Positions 1 to 7,530 of a DNA stretch of 47,437 nucleotides are shown in pieces. The notes under the pieces were generated by a model. It was not told the DNA's origin and did not search any database. It saw only the letters and a program-made list of their open reading frames with translations. The DNA is from Actinoplanes oryzae (GTDB lineage Bacteria; Actinomycetota; Actinomycetes; Mycobacteriales; Micromonosporaceae), in assembly GCF_030757795.1 (NCBI RefSeq), contig NZ_JAUQWH010000059.1:1-47437 (forward strand), read 5' to 3'. A program made the translations under genes and the position numbers. Positions within the stretch are counted from its first letter, which is position 1. Each line of letters starts with the position of its first letter.

Positions 1-1
1 G

Positions 2-991
2 TGGTCCTGGGCGAGCACGACCCTGTACGCCAACCGCTTCGACACCGACGACAGCATCTTCCGCCTGCTCACCCTGGCCGGCATGGCGGGCGTGGTCGCG
101 ATGGCCGCCGCCGTGGACCAGGTCGGCAAGGCGGACGAGCACTGGTTCGTCCTGGGGTACGTGACCGTCCGGCTGGCCCTGGTCGCCGGCTACGCCCGGG
201 CGTGGCGGCACGTCGAGCACGCACGGCGCGCCATCGGCCCGTACCTGATCGGTCATGCCGTCAGCGCCGTGGTCTGGCTGATCGCCCTGGCCGTGCCCGC
301 ACCCGGCCGCTACTGGCTCTGGGCCGCCGGCATCGCCCTCGACCTGATCGGCCCCGCCGTGACCGCCCGCCTCGAGCACGCCGTCCCGCTGCACATGGAC
401 CACCTGCCGGAGCGGTTCGCGCTCTTCATCATCCTGGTCCTCGGCGAATCGGTCGCCGCCGTGGTCACCGGCCTGCACGACGCGGGCTGGGGAGCGCACG
501 TCGTCGGCTCCGCGGCCCTCGCCTTCGTGGTGGCGGTGACCCTGTGGTGGATCTACTTCGACCTGGCCGGGGGCGCGGCCAAGCGCCGGCTGGCCGAGGA
601 GGGCGGCGAGCACACCCGCCAGGGCGTGCACGACTTCTACGTGTACGCCCACCTGCCGATCGCCGTCGCGCTGGCCGCCGCCGCCGTCGGCCTGGAACAC
701 GCCGTCCTGCACGGCAGCGACGGCCACCTGAGCCCGGGCACCCGCTGGGTGCTCGCCCTGAGCCTGGCCGGCTACCTGCTCGGCGCCGCCGTCCTCCAGG
801 CGGGCCTGGGCCGCCGGATCCGCGGGGCGTTCGCCTGGCCCGGGGCCGGGGTGCCGCTCGTGCTCCTGATCGTGCTGCTCGACCTCTCCCCCGCCGTGAC
901 CCTCGCCCTGCTCGCCGGCGTCCTCGTCGCGGGCGTCGGTGCCGGCTTCGCCCTGCACCGCTCGGGCGAGGTGCGCACCGCCGAGGTGTGA
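2..991 (+). CDS. Low temperature requirement protein A (LtrA)-family membrane protein, 5'-truncated
   Basis: The reading frame is already open at base 2 (WSWASTTLYANRFDTDD) and runs to TGA at 989-991, so the N-terminus lies outside the window. The opening segment followed by repeated hydrophobic helices is the LtrA family pattern; an internal RFALFIILVLGESV segment is the clearest family signature. About 330 residues are visible, which should be most of a family member of roughly 380-400 residues. LtrA proteins are polytopic inner-membrane proteins, named from a Listeria cold-growth phenotype, with no established biochemical activity. The gene converges on the copper-type operon with only 15 bp between the two stop codons, so the pair must share or lack a terminator. 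Confidence 0.85.
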   Translation, partial: WSWASTTLYANRFDTDDSIFRLLTLAGMAGVVAMAAAVDQVGKADEHWFVLGYVTVRLALVAGYARAWRHVEHARRAIGPYLIGHAVSAVVWLIALAVPAPGRYWLWAAGIALDLIGPAVTARLEHAVPLHMDHLPERFALFIILVLGESVAAVVTGLHDAGWGAHVVGSAALAFVVAVTLWWIYFDLAGGAAKRRLAEEGGEHTRQGVHDFYVYAHLPIAVALAAAAVGLEHAVLHGSDGHLSPGTRWVLALSLAGYLLGAAVLQAGLGRRIRGAFAWPGAGVPLVLLIVLLDLSPAVTLALLAGVLVAGVGAGFALHRSGEVRTAEV

Positions 992-1006
992 CGCCGGCGG
1001 GCCGGC

Positions 1007-1552
1007 TCAGGCGGGCAGTGGCAGCAGCTTGCGGCCCGGGCGGGTGCGGCGCCACGCCACCACCAGGAAGGCGAGCAGGGCAGCGAACGGCAGCCCGGAG
1101 ATCGCCCAGCTGAGGCCCAGCGGCGGGCCCGGCTGTGCCAGGACGGTGAGCGGTGCCGTCGAGCCCTCACCCGGGCCCTGCGGGCCGTCGATGCGGAAGG
1201 CGAACCGATAGGTGCCCGCGTAGTCGAGCGAATGCACGTCGATGCCCCACACGTCGCGCTTGCGCGGGTGCCGGGCGAGCGGCTCGCCCCGGCCCACCGG
1301 GCGCGGGCCGGCGCCGATCTCCTCGACCGTGCCGGACTTGCCGGCGATGCCGCCCTCCGGGACGAAGGTGAAGTCCAGCGACTGCATCGCCCGCAGCGGC
1401 CACTCCGAGAAGCCGACCGTCACCTGGTACGGGCCGACCTGGGCGAGCTCGGTGTGGACGATCTCGACCGGCTCGTAGGCGGCGGCCGGGCTCGCCCACC
1501 CCGCCACCAGGGCGAGGGCGGCGACGACGGCGACGGCAGTGCGGCGGATCAT
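1007..1552 (-). CDS. Exported protein anchored by one C-terminal helix; last gene of the copper-type operon
   Basis: 181 residues. It has an N-terminal Sec signal (MIRRTAVAVVAALALVAG...ASPAAA), an extracytoplasmic domain of about 120 residues beginning YEPVEIVHTELAQVGPYQVTVGF, and a C-terminal transmembrane helix near residues 148-170 followed by a basic tail. The beta-rich domain resembles the loose YtkA/CopC-like class found near copper systems, but no named family can be assigned with certainty. There is no cysteine in the mature domain, so a CuA-type site is unlikely. The ATG overlaps the TGA of the preceding gene (ATGA, 1549-1552), implying translational coupling. Signal peptide, exported domain and C-terminal anchor is the same layout as PmoD of methanotrophs, but I see no sequence motif supporting homology. 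Confidence 0.7.
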   Translation of the reverse strand: MIRRTAVAVVAALALVAGWASPAAAYEPVEIVHTELAQVGPYQVTVGFSEWPLRAMQSLDFTFVPEGGIAGKSGTVEEIGAGPRPVGRGEPLARHPRKRDVWGIDVHSLDYAGTYRFAFRIDGPQGPGEGSTAPLTVLAQPGPPLGLSWAISGLPFAALLAFLVVAWRRTRPGRKLLPLPA

Positions 1553-2655
1553 GCGGTGGCTCCCAGCGCGCGGACGGCGGGTTCGCGGGGCACGGTCTCG
1601 CCGCGGAGCATGCCGGCGAAGCGGTAGCCGGCGTAGGCGCCGAGCGCGCCGGCCAGCAGCCCGGCGACGGCGTCGGCGACGAGCAGGTCGGCGAAGAACC
1701 GGCCGTTGTGGATCAGCGGGCGCTGCAGGTCGAGGGTGAGCGCCAGGACCAGGCCGCCGAGGGCGCCGGCGATCGGCGGGGTCCAGCGGGGCGAGCCGCC
1801 GGTGCGGCGGGCGTACCGGAAGACGGCCTCGATGACGAGGGCGACGAGGAGCAGGAACACCGGGCTCAGGGCGGGGAGGGCGGGCGCCCGGTCGGCGAGG
1901 TTGTCGCGCAGCGGCAGGCCGGTGGCGGCCGCGTACGTGTGGGAGGCCCACGGCGCGAACCACCAGAAGAACGCCTGCATGGCCCCGAGCACCACGGCGA
2001 TGACCAGGGTGTAGCCGGGCCGGCCGACGACGGCCAGGCCGAGGACGAGACACAGCACGCCGAACAGCGTGGAGCCGACGGTACCCGCGTCGACCGGGAG
2101 CGGCATCGCGTCGAAGGCGTTCGTGGTGAGCGGGCTGAAGGTCATCAGGATGGGCAGGGCGATCGCCAGCCCGGCCCGGCCCCAGCGGCGGTCGGACGCG
2201 TAGCCGTAGACGATGACCGCGCCGACCATGGTGACGGTGATCGCGCTGAAGAGGGCGACGTGCGGCGGGGAGCCGAGCACCGCGTCGAAGCCGTACACCG
2301 TGTGCCACCACAGGTCCATGAGCCCGTAGAGCAGGAACATCGCGGCGCCCGCCCCGGCGACCAGATAGCCGAGCGGCGCGGTGAACACCCGCAGCACGGT
2401 GATCGGGCGGCCGCCCTCGGCCGGGTCGGTCGCGCGGCCGGCGCGGTGGGCGGCGGTGGCGCGCAGGACCATGACGAGGGCGCCGATGCCGGAGACCGCG
2501 CTGCCGGCGTAGAGCATGAGGTGGGACAGGGTGAAGAACGTGTCGGGCCCGACGTCCACGTGCCACTGGACGTCCCACATGATGCCCGTGAGCGACAGCG
2601 CGGTGCCGAGAAGCACCGTGCCGGCTCCGATCTGCGCTGCTGCGGGTCGCGACAT
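1549..2655 (-). CDS. Polytopic membrane protein with two D-x3-H-x12/13-H motifs, PmoC/AmoC-like metal site
   Basis: 368 residues, multi-pass. Residues 27-45 read WDVQWHVDVGPDTFFTLSH: D28, H32 and H45 form D-x3-H-x12-H. That is the spacing of the Asp-His-His copper ligands of subunit C of copper membrane monooxygenases (Asp156, His160, His173 in Methylococcus PmoC), and the surrounding pattern WH-x5-DT-x-FT-x-SH is also as in AmoC/PmoC. A second copy lies at D114, H118 and H132 (DLWWH...SPPH), so the protein looks internally duplicated. The remainder is hydrophobic helices with a short basic C-terminus. The start at 2655 has a GAAGGGA ribosome site; the stop overlaps the next ATG. Neighbours are exported Met/His-rich and YtkA-like proteins, which fits copper handling. 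Function is inferred: a monooxygenase-related subunit, a copper transporter or sensor are all possible. Confidence 0.6.
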   Translation of the reverse strand: MSRPAAAQIGAGTVLLGTALSLTGIMWDVQWHVDVGPDTFFTLSHLMLYAGSAVSGIGALVMVLRATAAHRAGRATDPAEGGRPITVLRVFTAPLGYLVAGAGAAMFLLYGLMDLWWHTVYGFDAVLGSPPHVALFSAITVTMVGAVIVYGYASDRRWGRAGLAIALPILMTFSPLTTNAFDAMPLPVDAGTVGSTLFGVLCLVLGLAVVGRPGYTLVIAVVLGAMQAFFWWFAPWASHTYAAATGLPLRDNLADRAPALPALSPVFLLLVALVIEAVFRYARRTGGSPRWTPPIAGALGGLVLALTLDLQRPLIHNGRFFADLLVADAVAGLLAGALGAYAGYRFAGMLRGETVPREPAVRALGATA

Positions 2656-2666
2656 CCTCGATCCCT

Positions 2667-3054
2667 TCAGGAGGTGACGGTCAGCGGAAGCACGAGCCGG
2701 TCGGTGGCGCCCGGCGGGGTCACGAGAATCTGCCAGTGCCCGGCGGCCATCAGGTGCACCGCGGTCACCCGGAACGCGGTGCCGCCGCGCGGGACCGCCG
2801 TGTGCACGGGGCTCACATAGCCGGTCGTGGGCAGCACGGCCAGGACCTCGAGGCCGCTCGCCGTGACCGGCCGCCCGTCGCGGGGGGGTGACGGTGAGGT
2901 CGAGATCGCGCGCGCCGGTGCGGACCGTGGCGACGCCGAGGACCACGACGTGGGTCGCGCTCGCCGCGGAGGGTCGCGCCGCTTCACCCGTACGGGCGAA
3001 AGCCGCGCAAGCGATCGCCGCCAGCGCGACCACCACCGCCGTCACCCACCTCAC
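2667..3054 (-). pseudogene. YtkA/FixH-like exported protein, broken by a one-base frameshift in a G7 run
   Basis: The GTG at 3054 overlaps the TGA of the upstream gene (GTGA). The first frame encodes an export signal (MRWVTAVVVALAAIACAAF) and a strand region up to DLDLTVTP. The rest of the domain is in the next frame: RDGRPVTASGLEVLAVLP... through HLMAAGHWQILV to VLPLTVTS and a stop at 2667. The switch falls at the run of seven G at 2882-2888 (C on the coding strand); removing one base restores one continuous 128-residue protein. The corrected sequence has the YtkA/FixH pattern: an exported beta-sandwich with a DGxPV strand and an MAGxW-like strand. It could be a real loss-of-function mutation, a sequencing error in a homopolymer, or slippage-dependent expression. 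The intact flanking genes and conserved overlaps favour an error or a very recent event. Confidence 0.7.
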
Positions 3055-4505
3055 GCCGCCCTCACCGCCACCGTGACGGGAACCGTGACCACGCGGTAGT
3101 CCTTCTCCGCCTGCACCCACAGCCGGTACGTCCCCGGCTGCGGGAAGGCCAGCGTGAAGCCGACGACCGGGCCGTACGCGGCGACGGTCTCGTCCGGCAG
3201 CGTCGCGCCCGCCGCCGTGCCCATCGGCACCATCGCGGGCATGTCCGCCATCGTCCCGTCCATCGCCGTCGCGGCATCCATCGCGTGGGCGTGCAGCCAC
3301 ACCGGGGCGTCCCGGGCGGCATCGCCCGGCCCGACCACGACGAGGTGCCCGAGCATCCCGAGCCACGGCTGCAGATCCGCCTCCTCGCCGATGCGGGCGC
3401 GCAGGGTGACCGGCCTGCCCGCCACGGGATCCGGCAGGGCCACCTGCACCGGTACGCCGTCGATCGTGGCGCTTCCCCGCGGCGGCACGGCCCTGACCGG
3501 CTTCGCCACCCCGCCGGTCACGATGAAACCGGTGCGGAGCAGCTGGACGCCACCGCCACGCCGGGCGACCTCGGCGGCGAGCGCATAGTGGCCGCCCTCC
3601 GCCGTCGCCACCGTCACCCGGAAGCGGGCGGGTGCCACGCGTACGGGGTGCAGGTGCTGCAGCGTGCCGCCGGGCGTGACGACCATCAGGTGCATGAGCC
3701 CGCCGTCGTGCACGACGAGATCGTCGGCCGGCAGCCCGTTGGCGGCGTCGGTCACGGACAGGTCCACGATGGTGCGTGGCGCGGCGGGCAGCGACGACCG
3801 GCCGAGGGCCAGGGTCAGCGGCGGGCGGGAGTGGTCCGTGGTGCGCACCGCTCCGGCGTAGGGATCGCTCGCATTGGCGCCCGTCGGATCGAGGTCGGCG
3901 CCGGACTGCGCGGGGGCCGGCTGCGCGGCCGACAGGAGCGCGGCGACGATGGCCACGGCCACCCCGGCGGCGACTCCCGCGCCGGGGATGAGGGCCGCCC
4001 AGACCCGCCGGGAGACGACCCCCGTCACCAGCGCCACGGCCAGGCAGACGCCCGCGGCGACGAACCCGCCGTAGACGTAGCGCTCCGGCGGGCTCGGGGT
4101 CACGGCGTGGACGACGAACGGGATGCGGGCGGTGTGCGTACCGTCGGCGAGCGAGAGCTCCCACGGCCCGGCCCGGTCGATCGGCAGCGTGACCGCCGCC
4201 GGGCCCGGCCGCATGCTCAGGGTGAGTGTCGCCCGGCCGGCCGGCACCCCGGGATCCGGGCCGTCCTGGGGGGCCACGCCGAGCGTCAACTGCCCGGCCG
4301 GGCCGCCCGCGTGCGAGACGACGTCGACCTGCAACGGCCCCGGCACGCTGGTCACGCGGCGCAGGACGACGGTCAGCTCCCGGTCGCCGAGACTCTGTGC
4401 GACGCTGACGTCGGCGCCGGCCGGGCCGCTGTCGGCCGACGCGGGGCCGGGCAACAGCAGGACGGCAAGCAGAGCCACCACCACGGCCGGCGCCCGTAAC
4501 CCCAT
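3051..4505 (-). CDS. Exported protein with two TM helices between two extracytoplasmic domains, Met/His-rich
   Basis: 484 residues, first gene of the four-gene operon. Order: signal peptide (1-24, ending ASA), exported beta-rich domain (about 25-135), two adjacent transmembrane helices (about 143-165 and 168-190), then a second exported domain (about 200-484). The second domain has MHLMVV then LQHLHP near residues 268-288, and a loop near 403-428 starting LHAHAMDAATAM that carries two His and seven Met, a typical Cu(I)-ligand composition. The MHL-VV/QHLHP pattern recurs in exported actinobacterial heavy-metal proteins. The layout domain-TM-TM-domain matches PmoB, although the PmoB His/HxH site is not visible in the N-terminal domain. 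A role in binding or delivering copper outside the membrane is inferred. No strong ribosome site precedes the ATG. Confidence 0.65.
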   Translation of the reverse strand: MGLRAPAVVVALLAVLLLPGPASADSGPAGADVSVAQSLGDRELTVVLRRVTSVPGPLQVDVVSHAGGPAGQLTLGVAPQDGPDPGVPAGRATLTLSMRPGPAAVTLPIDRAGPWELSLADGTHTARIPFVVHAVTPSPPERYVYGGFVAAGVCLAVALVTGVVSRRVWAALIPGAGVAAGVAVAIVAALLSAAQPAPAQSGADLDPTGANASDPYAGAVRTTDHSRPPLTLALGRSSLPAAPRTIVDLSVTDAANGLPADDLVVHDGGLMHLMVVTPGGTLQHLHPVRVAPARFRVTVATAEGGHYALAAEVARRGGGVQLLRTGFIVTGGVAKPVRAVPPRGSATIDGVPVQVALPDPVAGRPVTLRARIGEEADLQPWLGMLGHLVVVGPGDAARDAPVWLHAHAMDAATAMDGTMADMPAMVPMGTAAGATLPDETVAAYGPVVGFTLAFPQPGTYRLWVQAEKDYRVVTVPVTVAVRAA

Positions 4506-4531
4506 GACGACACGCTAGGGGTCAACGAAGA

Positions 4532-5104
4532 TCAATGTAAGCGGCGCCGCACGATCGACCGGACCAGCACGTACGCGAGACCGCCCGCCAGCACCCACGG
4601 CCCGGCGACGATGATCGGGTCGAGGGCCTGGTGGCGTACGTCGACGCGGTTGCCCGTGCGGGAGGCGACCGGGTGCGCCCCGACCTCGCCGAGCACCCCG
4701 GTCTCCGCGATCAGGTTGTCCGGCCGGCGGGTGAAGACCGAGCCCAGCGTGCTGCCGGCGGCATCCACCCGGTCCGCGGCGACGAGCAGCAGCCAGTGGG
4801 CGGCGCGGCCCTCGCTGTAGCGCTTGTAGGCGAGGCGGCGGATGGCGCCGGACACGCCCCTCGGCGGGGTGGCCGTCCCGAAGACCGGGGTGAGCCGGCC
4901 GTGCTCGACCGAGCGCTCCCGCGGGTATTTCTCGGGCTGCTGCTCCGGGATGTCCCACCAGGCGCCGGTGGCGGACGGGTCGAACCGCTCGCGGGGCACC
5001 GACGGGCGGTCGGCCGGGTCGAGATCGGCACCCCAGCCGGGGATGCGGGCCCGCAGCTGCTCGCTGGTCTCGGCGATCGTGGGCTTCTCGGGTGTGTAGG
5101 GCAC
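4532..5104 (-). CDS. Conserved hypothetical protein downstream of the zinc alcohol dehydrogenase
   Basis: 190 residues from a GTG at 5104, preceded by GAGGAGATCCC, a clear ribosome site, 9 bp after the dehydrogenase stop, so the two form an operon. The N-terminal two thirds are soluble and charged (MPYTPEKPTIAETSEQLRAR...). The C-terminal stretch DPIIVAGPWVLAGGLAYVLVRSIV near residues 160-183 is one transmembrane helix with a basic tail. I recognise it as the actinobacterial protein that accompanies FdhA-type dehydrogenases, but no function is known to me. It may place the dehydrogenase at the membrane or act in the same detoxification step; that is inference from position only. Confidence 0.65.
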   Translation of the reverse strand: MPYTPEKPTIAETSEQLRARIPGWGADLDPADRPSVPRERFDPSATGAWWDIPEQQPEKYPRERSVEHGRLTPVFGTATPPRGVSGAIRRLAYKRYSEGRAAHWLLLVAADRVDAAGSTLGSVFTRRPDNLIAETGVLGEVGAHPVASRTGNRVDVRHQALDPIIVAGPWVLAGGLAYVLVRSIVRRRLH

Positions 5105-5113
5105 GGGATCTCC

Positions 5114-6253
5114 TCAGGGCACGATCAGGGGCTTGATGCAGCCGTCGAGTTTGGACGAGAAGATGTGGTAGCCCTCGGCGATGTGCTCCAGCGGGATCCG
5201 GTGCGTCACGATGTCGCTGGGCTTGAGATAGCCGTTCTTGACGTGCTCGAGGAGCCGGGGCCACTGCCGCTTGACCGGACACTGGTTCATCCGCAGCGTG
5301 AGGCCCTTGTTCATGGCGTCGCCGAACTTCACCGCGCTGAAGAGCGGCCCGTAGGCGCCCACCACCGAGATCGTGCCGCCCTTGCGAACGCTGTCGATCG
5401 CCCAGTTGAGCGCGACGGGCGAGCCGCCCTGCAGCTTCAGCTTCGCCGACGTGATGTGCTGGGTGGCGTTGCCGTCGGCCTCGGCGCCCACCGCGTCGAT
5501 CACCACGTCGGCGCCGAGGTGATCGGTGAGCTTCTTCAGGTGCACCACGATGTCGTCGTACTCGCCGAAGTTGTAGGTCTCCGCGTGCGCGAACTCGGCC
5601 GCCTTTTGCAGGCGGTTGTCCAGGTGGTCGATGACGATGACGCGGCCGGCGCCCATGAGCCACGCCGACTTGGCCGCGTAGAGCCCGACCGGGCCGGCGC
5701 CGAAGACCACCACCACGTCGCCCTCGACGATGTCGCCCAGCTGCGCCCCGAAATATCCGGTGGCGAGCGCGTCGGTGAGCAGCACCGCGTCGTCCTCGTC
5801 CAGCCAGTCCGGGATGAGGCTCGGGCCGACGTCGGCCAGGGGCACGCGGACGAACTCCGCCTGTGCGCCGTCATAGCCGCCCGTGGTGTGCGAGTAGCCG
5901 TAGATGCCGCCGACCGCCGTGGCGTTGGGGTTGACGTTGTGACAGTTGGAGTAGAGGCCGCGGGCGCAGAAGTAGCACGTACCGCAGAAGATGTTGAACG
6001 GCACCATGACCCGGTCGCCGGCCTTGAGGTTGCGCACCGAGGGTCCGACCTCGTCGACGACGCCGACGAACTCGTGCCCGAAGGTCATGCCGACCCGCGT
6101 GTCCGGCATGAGGCCGTGATAGAGGTGCAGGTCGGAGCCGCAGATCGCCGCCCGCGTGACCCGCACGATCGCGTCGTTGGGATGCTCGATCCCGGGCCGG
6201 TCCTTCTCCTCGGTCCGCACCCGGTAGGGGCCCCGATACACCATCGCTCGCAC
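5114..6253 (-). CDS. Zinc-dependent alcohol dehydrogenase, formaldehyde dehydrogenase-like
   Basis: 379 residues, medium-chain dehydrogenase/reductase. Catalytic zinc ligands are visible as C38 (CGSD), H59 and E60 (GHE); the structural zinc lobe has C89, C92, C95 and C103 (CGTCYFCARGLYSNC). The Rossmann motif FGAGPVGLYAA follows near residue 190. The sequence is closest to glutathione-independent formaldehyde dehydrogenase-like proteins, NAD-linked oxidation of formaldehyde or a related alcohol. I chose the GTG at 6253 because GGAGG sits 6 nt upstream and it gives MRAMVYRGPYRVR; GTG 6271 and ATG 6268 are in-frame alternatives without such a site. The next gene follows in the same operon. Substrate is uncertain. 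Confidence 0.88.
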   Translation of the reverse strand: MRAMVYRGPYRVRTEEKDRPGIEHPNDAIVRVTRAAICGSDLHLYHGLMPDTRVGMTFGHEFVGVVDEVGPSVRNLKAGDRVMVPFNIFCGTCYFCARGLYSNCHNVNPNATAVGGIYGYSHTTGGYDGAQAEFVRVPLADVGPSLIPDWLDEDDAVLLTDALATGYFGAQLGDIVEGDVVVVFGAGPVGLYAAKSAWLMGAGRVIVIDHLDNRLQKAAEFAHAETYNFGEYDDIVVHLKKLTDHLGADVVIDAVGAEADGNATQHITSAKLKLQGGSPVALNWAIDSVRKGGTISVVGAYGPLFSAVKFGDAMNKGLTLRMNQCPVKRQWPRLLEHVKNGYLKPSDIVTHRIPLEHIAEGYHIFSSKLDGCIKPLIVP

Positions 6254-6360
6254 GTCGCGCCTCCGCATCACCGCTCGCCCGGCCGGTCGCCGGCCGTCCC
6301 GGTGGCCGCCTACCCGGCATGGTCGCGGCTAACCTCCCGGTCTTCCCGGGTCCTCCCGGC

Positions 6361-6426
6361 GGGGACGCGACGGGGACGCGGCGGGGACGCGGCCGGGACG
6401 CGGCCGGGACGCGGCGGGGACCCGGG
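6361..6426. repeat. Six tandem 11-bp units (GGGGACGCGGC)
   Basis: Six consecutive 11-bp units start at 6361, 6372, 6383, 6394, 6405 and 6416. The core is [G/C]GGGACGCGGC, with variation in the first and last units. They lie upstream of the dehydrogenase gene and run straight into the first of two hairpins. The period of 11 is not a multiple of 3 and no gene covers the region. It may be a simple slippage array or a protein-binding array; the sequence alone does not decide. Confidence 0.8.
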
Positions 6427-6442
6427 AAGCAGCGTTCCCGGG
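6421..6442. terminator. Hairpin 1 (CCCGGGAA ... TTCCCGGG)
   Basis: Perfect 8-bp stem CCCGGGAA/TTCCCGGG around a 6-nt loop GCAGCG. It lies downstream of the small membrane protein gene that ends at 6502. No T-run follows on either strand, so if it stops transcription it does so as a GC-rich actinobacterial hairpin. Confidence 0.5.
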
Positions 6443-6461
6443 CCCCGGCGGACACACGCGA

Positions 6462-6487
6462 GGCCCGGGAAACAGCGTTCCCGGGCC
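6462..6487. terminator. Hairpin 2, near copy of hairpin 1 with a 10-bp stem
   Basis: Perfect 10-bp stem GGCCCGGGAA/TTCCCGGGCC around loop ACAGCG, ending 14 bp from the stop of the small membrane protein gene. The stem core and loop nearly repeat hairpin 1, so the element has been duplicated. Its position supports a terminator for the gene at 6502-6807; a REP-like dispersed element is the alternative. Confidence 0.5.
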
Positions 6488-6501
6488 CCGCTCGTGCGCG
6501 A

Positions 6502-6807
6502 TCAGCGGGTGCGCGCGTCGTGGTCCGAGCTGCGGCTGCCGGCCTTCGCCAGGCCCCGGCTCACCATGTAGCCGATGGTCAGCAGGGTGATGTACCACCA
6601 CGCCTTGTCGGCCGCGAAGTAGTCGGCGCCGTTGTTCGCCGCGCCGTCGCCCACCACGTTGGAGGCCACGAGCACACCGATCACGGCGAGCACGTAGACG
6701 ATCAGCTCGGTGGTCTTCCAGGACGGCTTCGTCTCCTCGCCGTGCGAGCGCCGGACCGACACGTCGGTGCTGCCGGTGTGGGTGGGGGCGTGAGTTGCAG
6801 TAGCCAT
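6502..6807 (-). CDS. Small two-helix membrane protein, conserved in actinobacteria
   Basis: 101 residues with a good ribosome site (GAAGGGAAC, 5-7 nt before the ATG). The N-terminus is Thr/His-rich and polar (MATATHAPTHTGSTDVSVRR). Two hydrophobic segments follow, near residues 34-53 (LIVYVLAVIGVLVASNVV) and 69-86 (AWWYITLLTIGYMVSRGLAK), with a charged tail. The WWYITLLTIGYMVSRGLAK segment is well conserved in small uncharacterised actinobacterial proteins as I remember them. No function is known. It is a single-gene unit ending at the twin hairpins, with its promoter expected in 6808-6930. Confidence 0.7.
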   Translation of the reverse strand: MATATHAPTHTGSTDVSVRRSHGEETKPSWKTTELIVYVLAVIGVLVASNVVGDGAANNGADYFAADKAWWYITLLTIGYMVSRGLAKAGSRSSDHDARTR

Positions 6808-6930
6808 TGTTTTGTTCCCTTCGGGGGCGTTCGTCCGATGCCAGTGATCTACCCGGCCTCCGCGACCGTCACACGTGGACGGTCCCCCGAAAGGGTGGTA
6901 ACCAGCGGAAATGGCCCCGGCGGGCCGCGC

Positions 6931-7530
6931 TCAGGTCGCGTACCGCGGCAGCTGCGCCAGGCGGCGGCTCAGCACCCGCTCGGTGAGCGCCACCAGGACC
7001 TGCTTGACCGACTCGCGGTGCCGCGCGTCGCACTCGACCAGCGGCAGATCCGCGCCCAGGCCCAGGGCGTCACGGATCTCGGCGTGCTCGAAGCGGCGGG
7101 CGCCGTCGAAGGTGTTCACGCCGATGATGAACGGGATGTCGTGCTCCTCGAAGTAGTCCAGGGCCGGGAAGCAGTCCTCGATGCGCCGGGTGTCGACCAG
7201 GACGATCGCCCCGAGGGCCCCGTCGACCAGGTCGTCCCAGAGGAAGGCGAACCGGTCCTGCCCCGGCGTGCCGAAGAGATAGAGCAGCAGCGCCTCGTCG
7301 AGGGTGATGCGGCCGAAGTCCAGCGCCACCGTGGTGGTGGTCTTGCCGGAGACCGCCGAGGTGTCGTCGACACCGATCGACCGCTCGGTCAGCTCGGCCT
7401 CGGTGACCAGCGGTTCGATCTCCGAGACGGCGCCGACGAAGGTGGTCTTGCCGACGCCGAAGCCGCCGCTGACGACGATCTTGACGGCGATCGGCGGCGG
7501 CGCGGGCGCCGTGCTAGAGCGCGCGGACAC
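6931..7530 (-). CDS. cvnD: Conservon GTPase-like protein CvnD
   Basis: 199 residues, Ras-like small GTPase fold. The P-loop GGFGVGKT is at residues 22-29, with switch II-region LFGTPGQDRF and a G4-like NTFD in place of NKxD. It is the fourth member of a conservon, a unit of sensor kinase, roadblock protein, DUF742 protein and GTPase that resembles a prokaryotic G-protein-coupled signalling module. In this family GTP hydrolysis is expected to be controlled by the roadblock partner. The GTG start at 7530 lies 17 bp inside the end of cvnC. A separate gene for cytochrome P450, present in some conservons, is absent here. Confidence 0.9.
   Translation of the reverse strand: MSARSSTAPAPPPIAVKIVVSGGFGVGKTTFVGAVSEIEPLVTEAELTERSIGVDDTSAVSGKTTTTVALDFGRITLDEALLLYLFGTPGQDRFAFLWDDLVDGALGAIVLVDTRRIEDCFPALDYFEEHDIPFIIGVNTFDGARRFEHAEIRDALGLGADLPLVECDARHRESVKQVLVALTERVLSRRLAQLPRYAT

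Noticed and set aside
1..1113. 370-codon frame beginning at base 1
   Set aside because: Arg/Pro/Gly-rich translation; the frame from base 2 gives the LtrA protein.
2882..2888. Programmed frameshifting as the main explanation for the YtkA-like gene
   Set aside because: Possible but not supported; no stimulatory structure was evident and homopolymer error or mutation is simpler.
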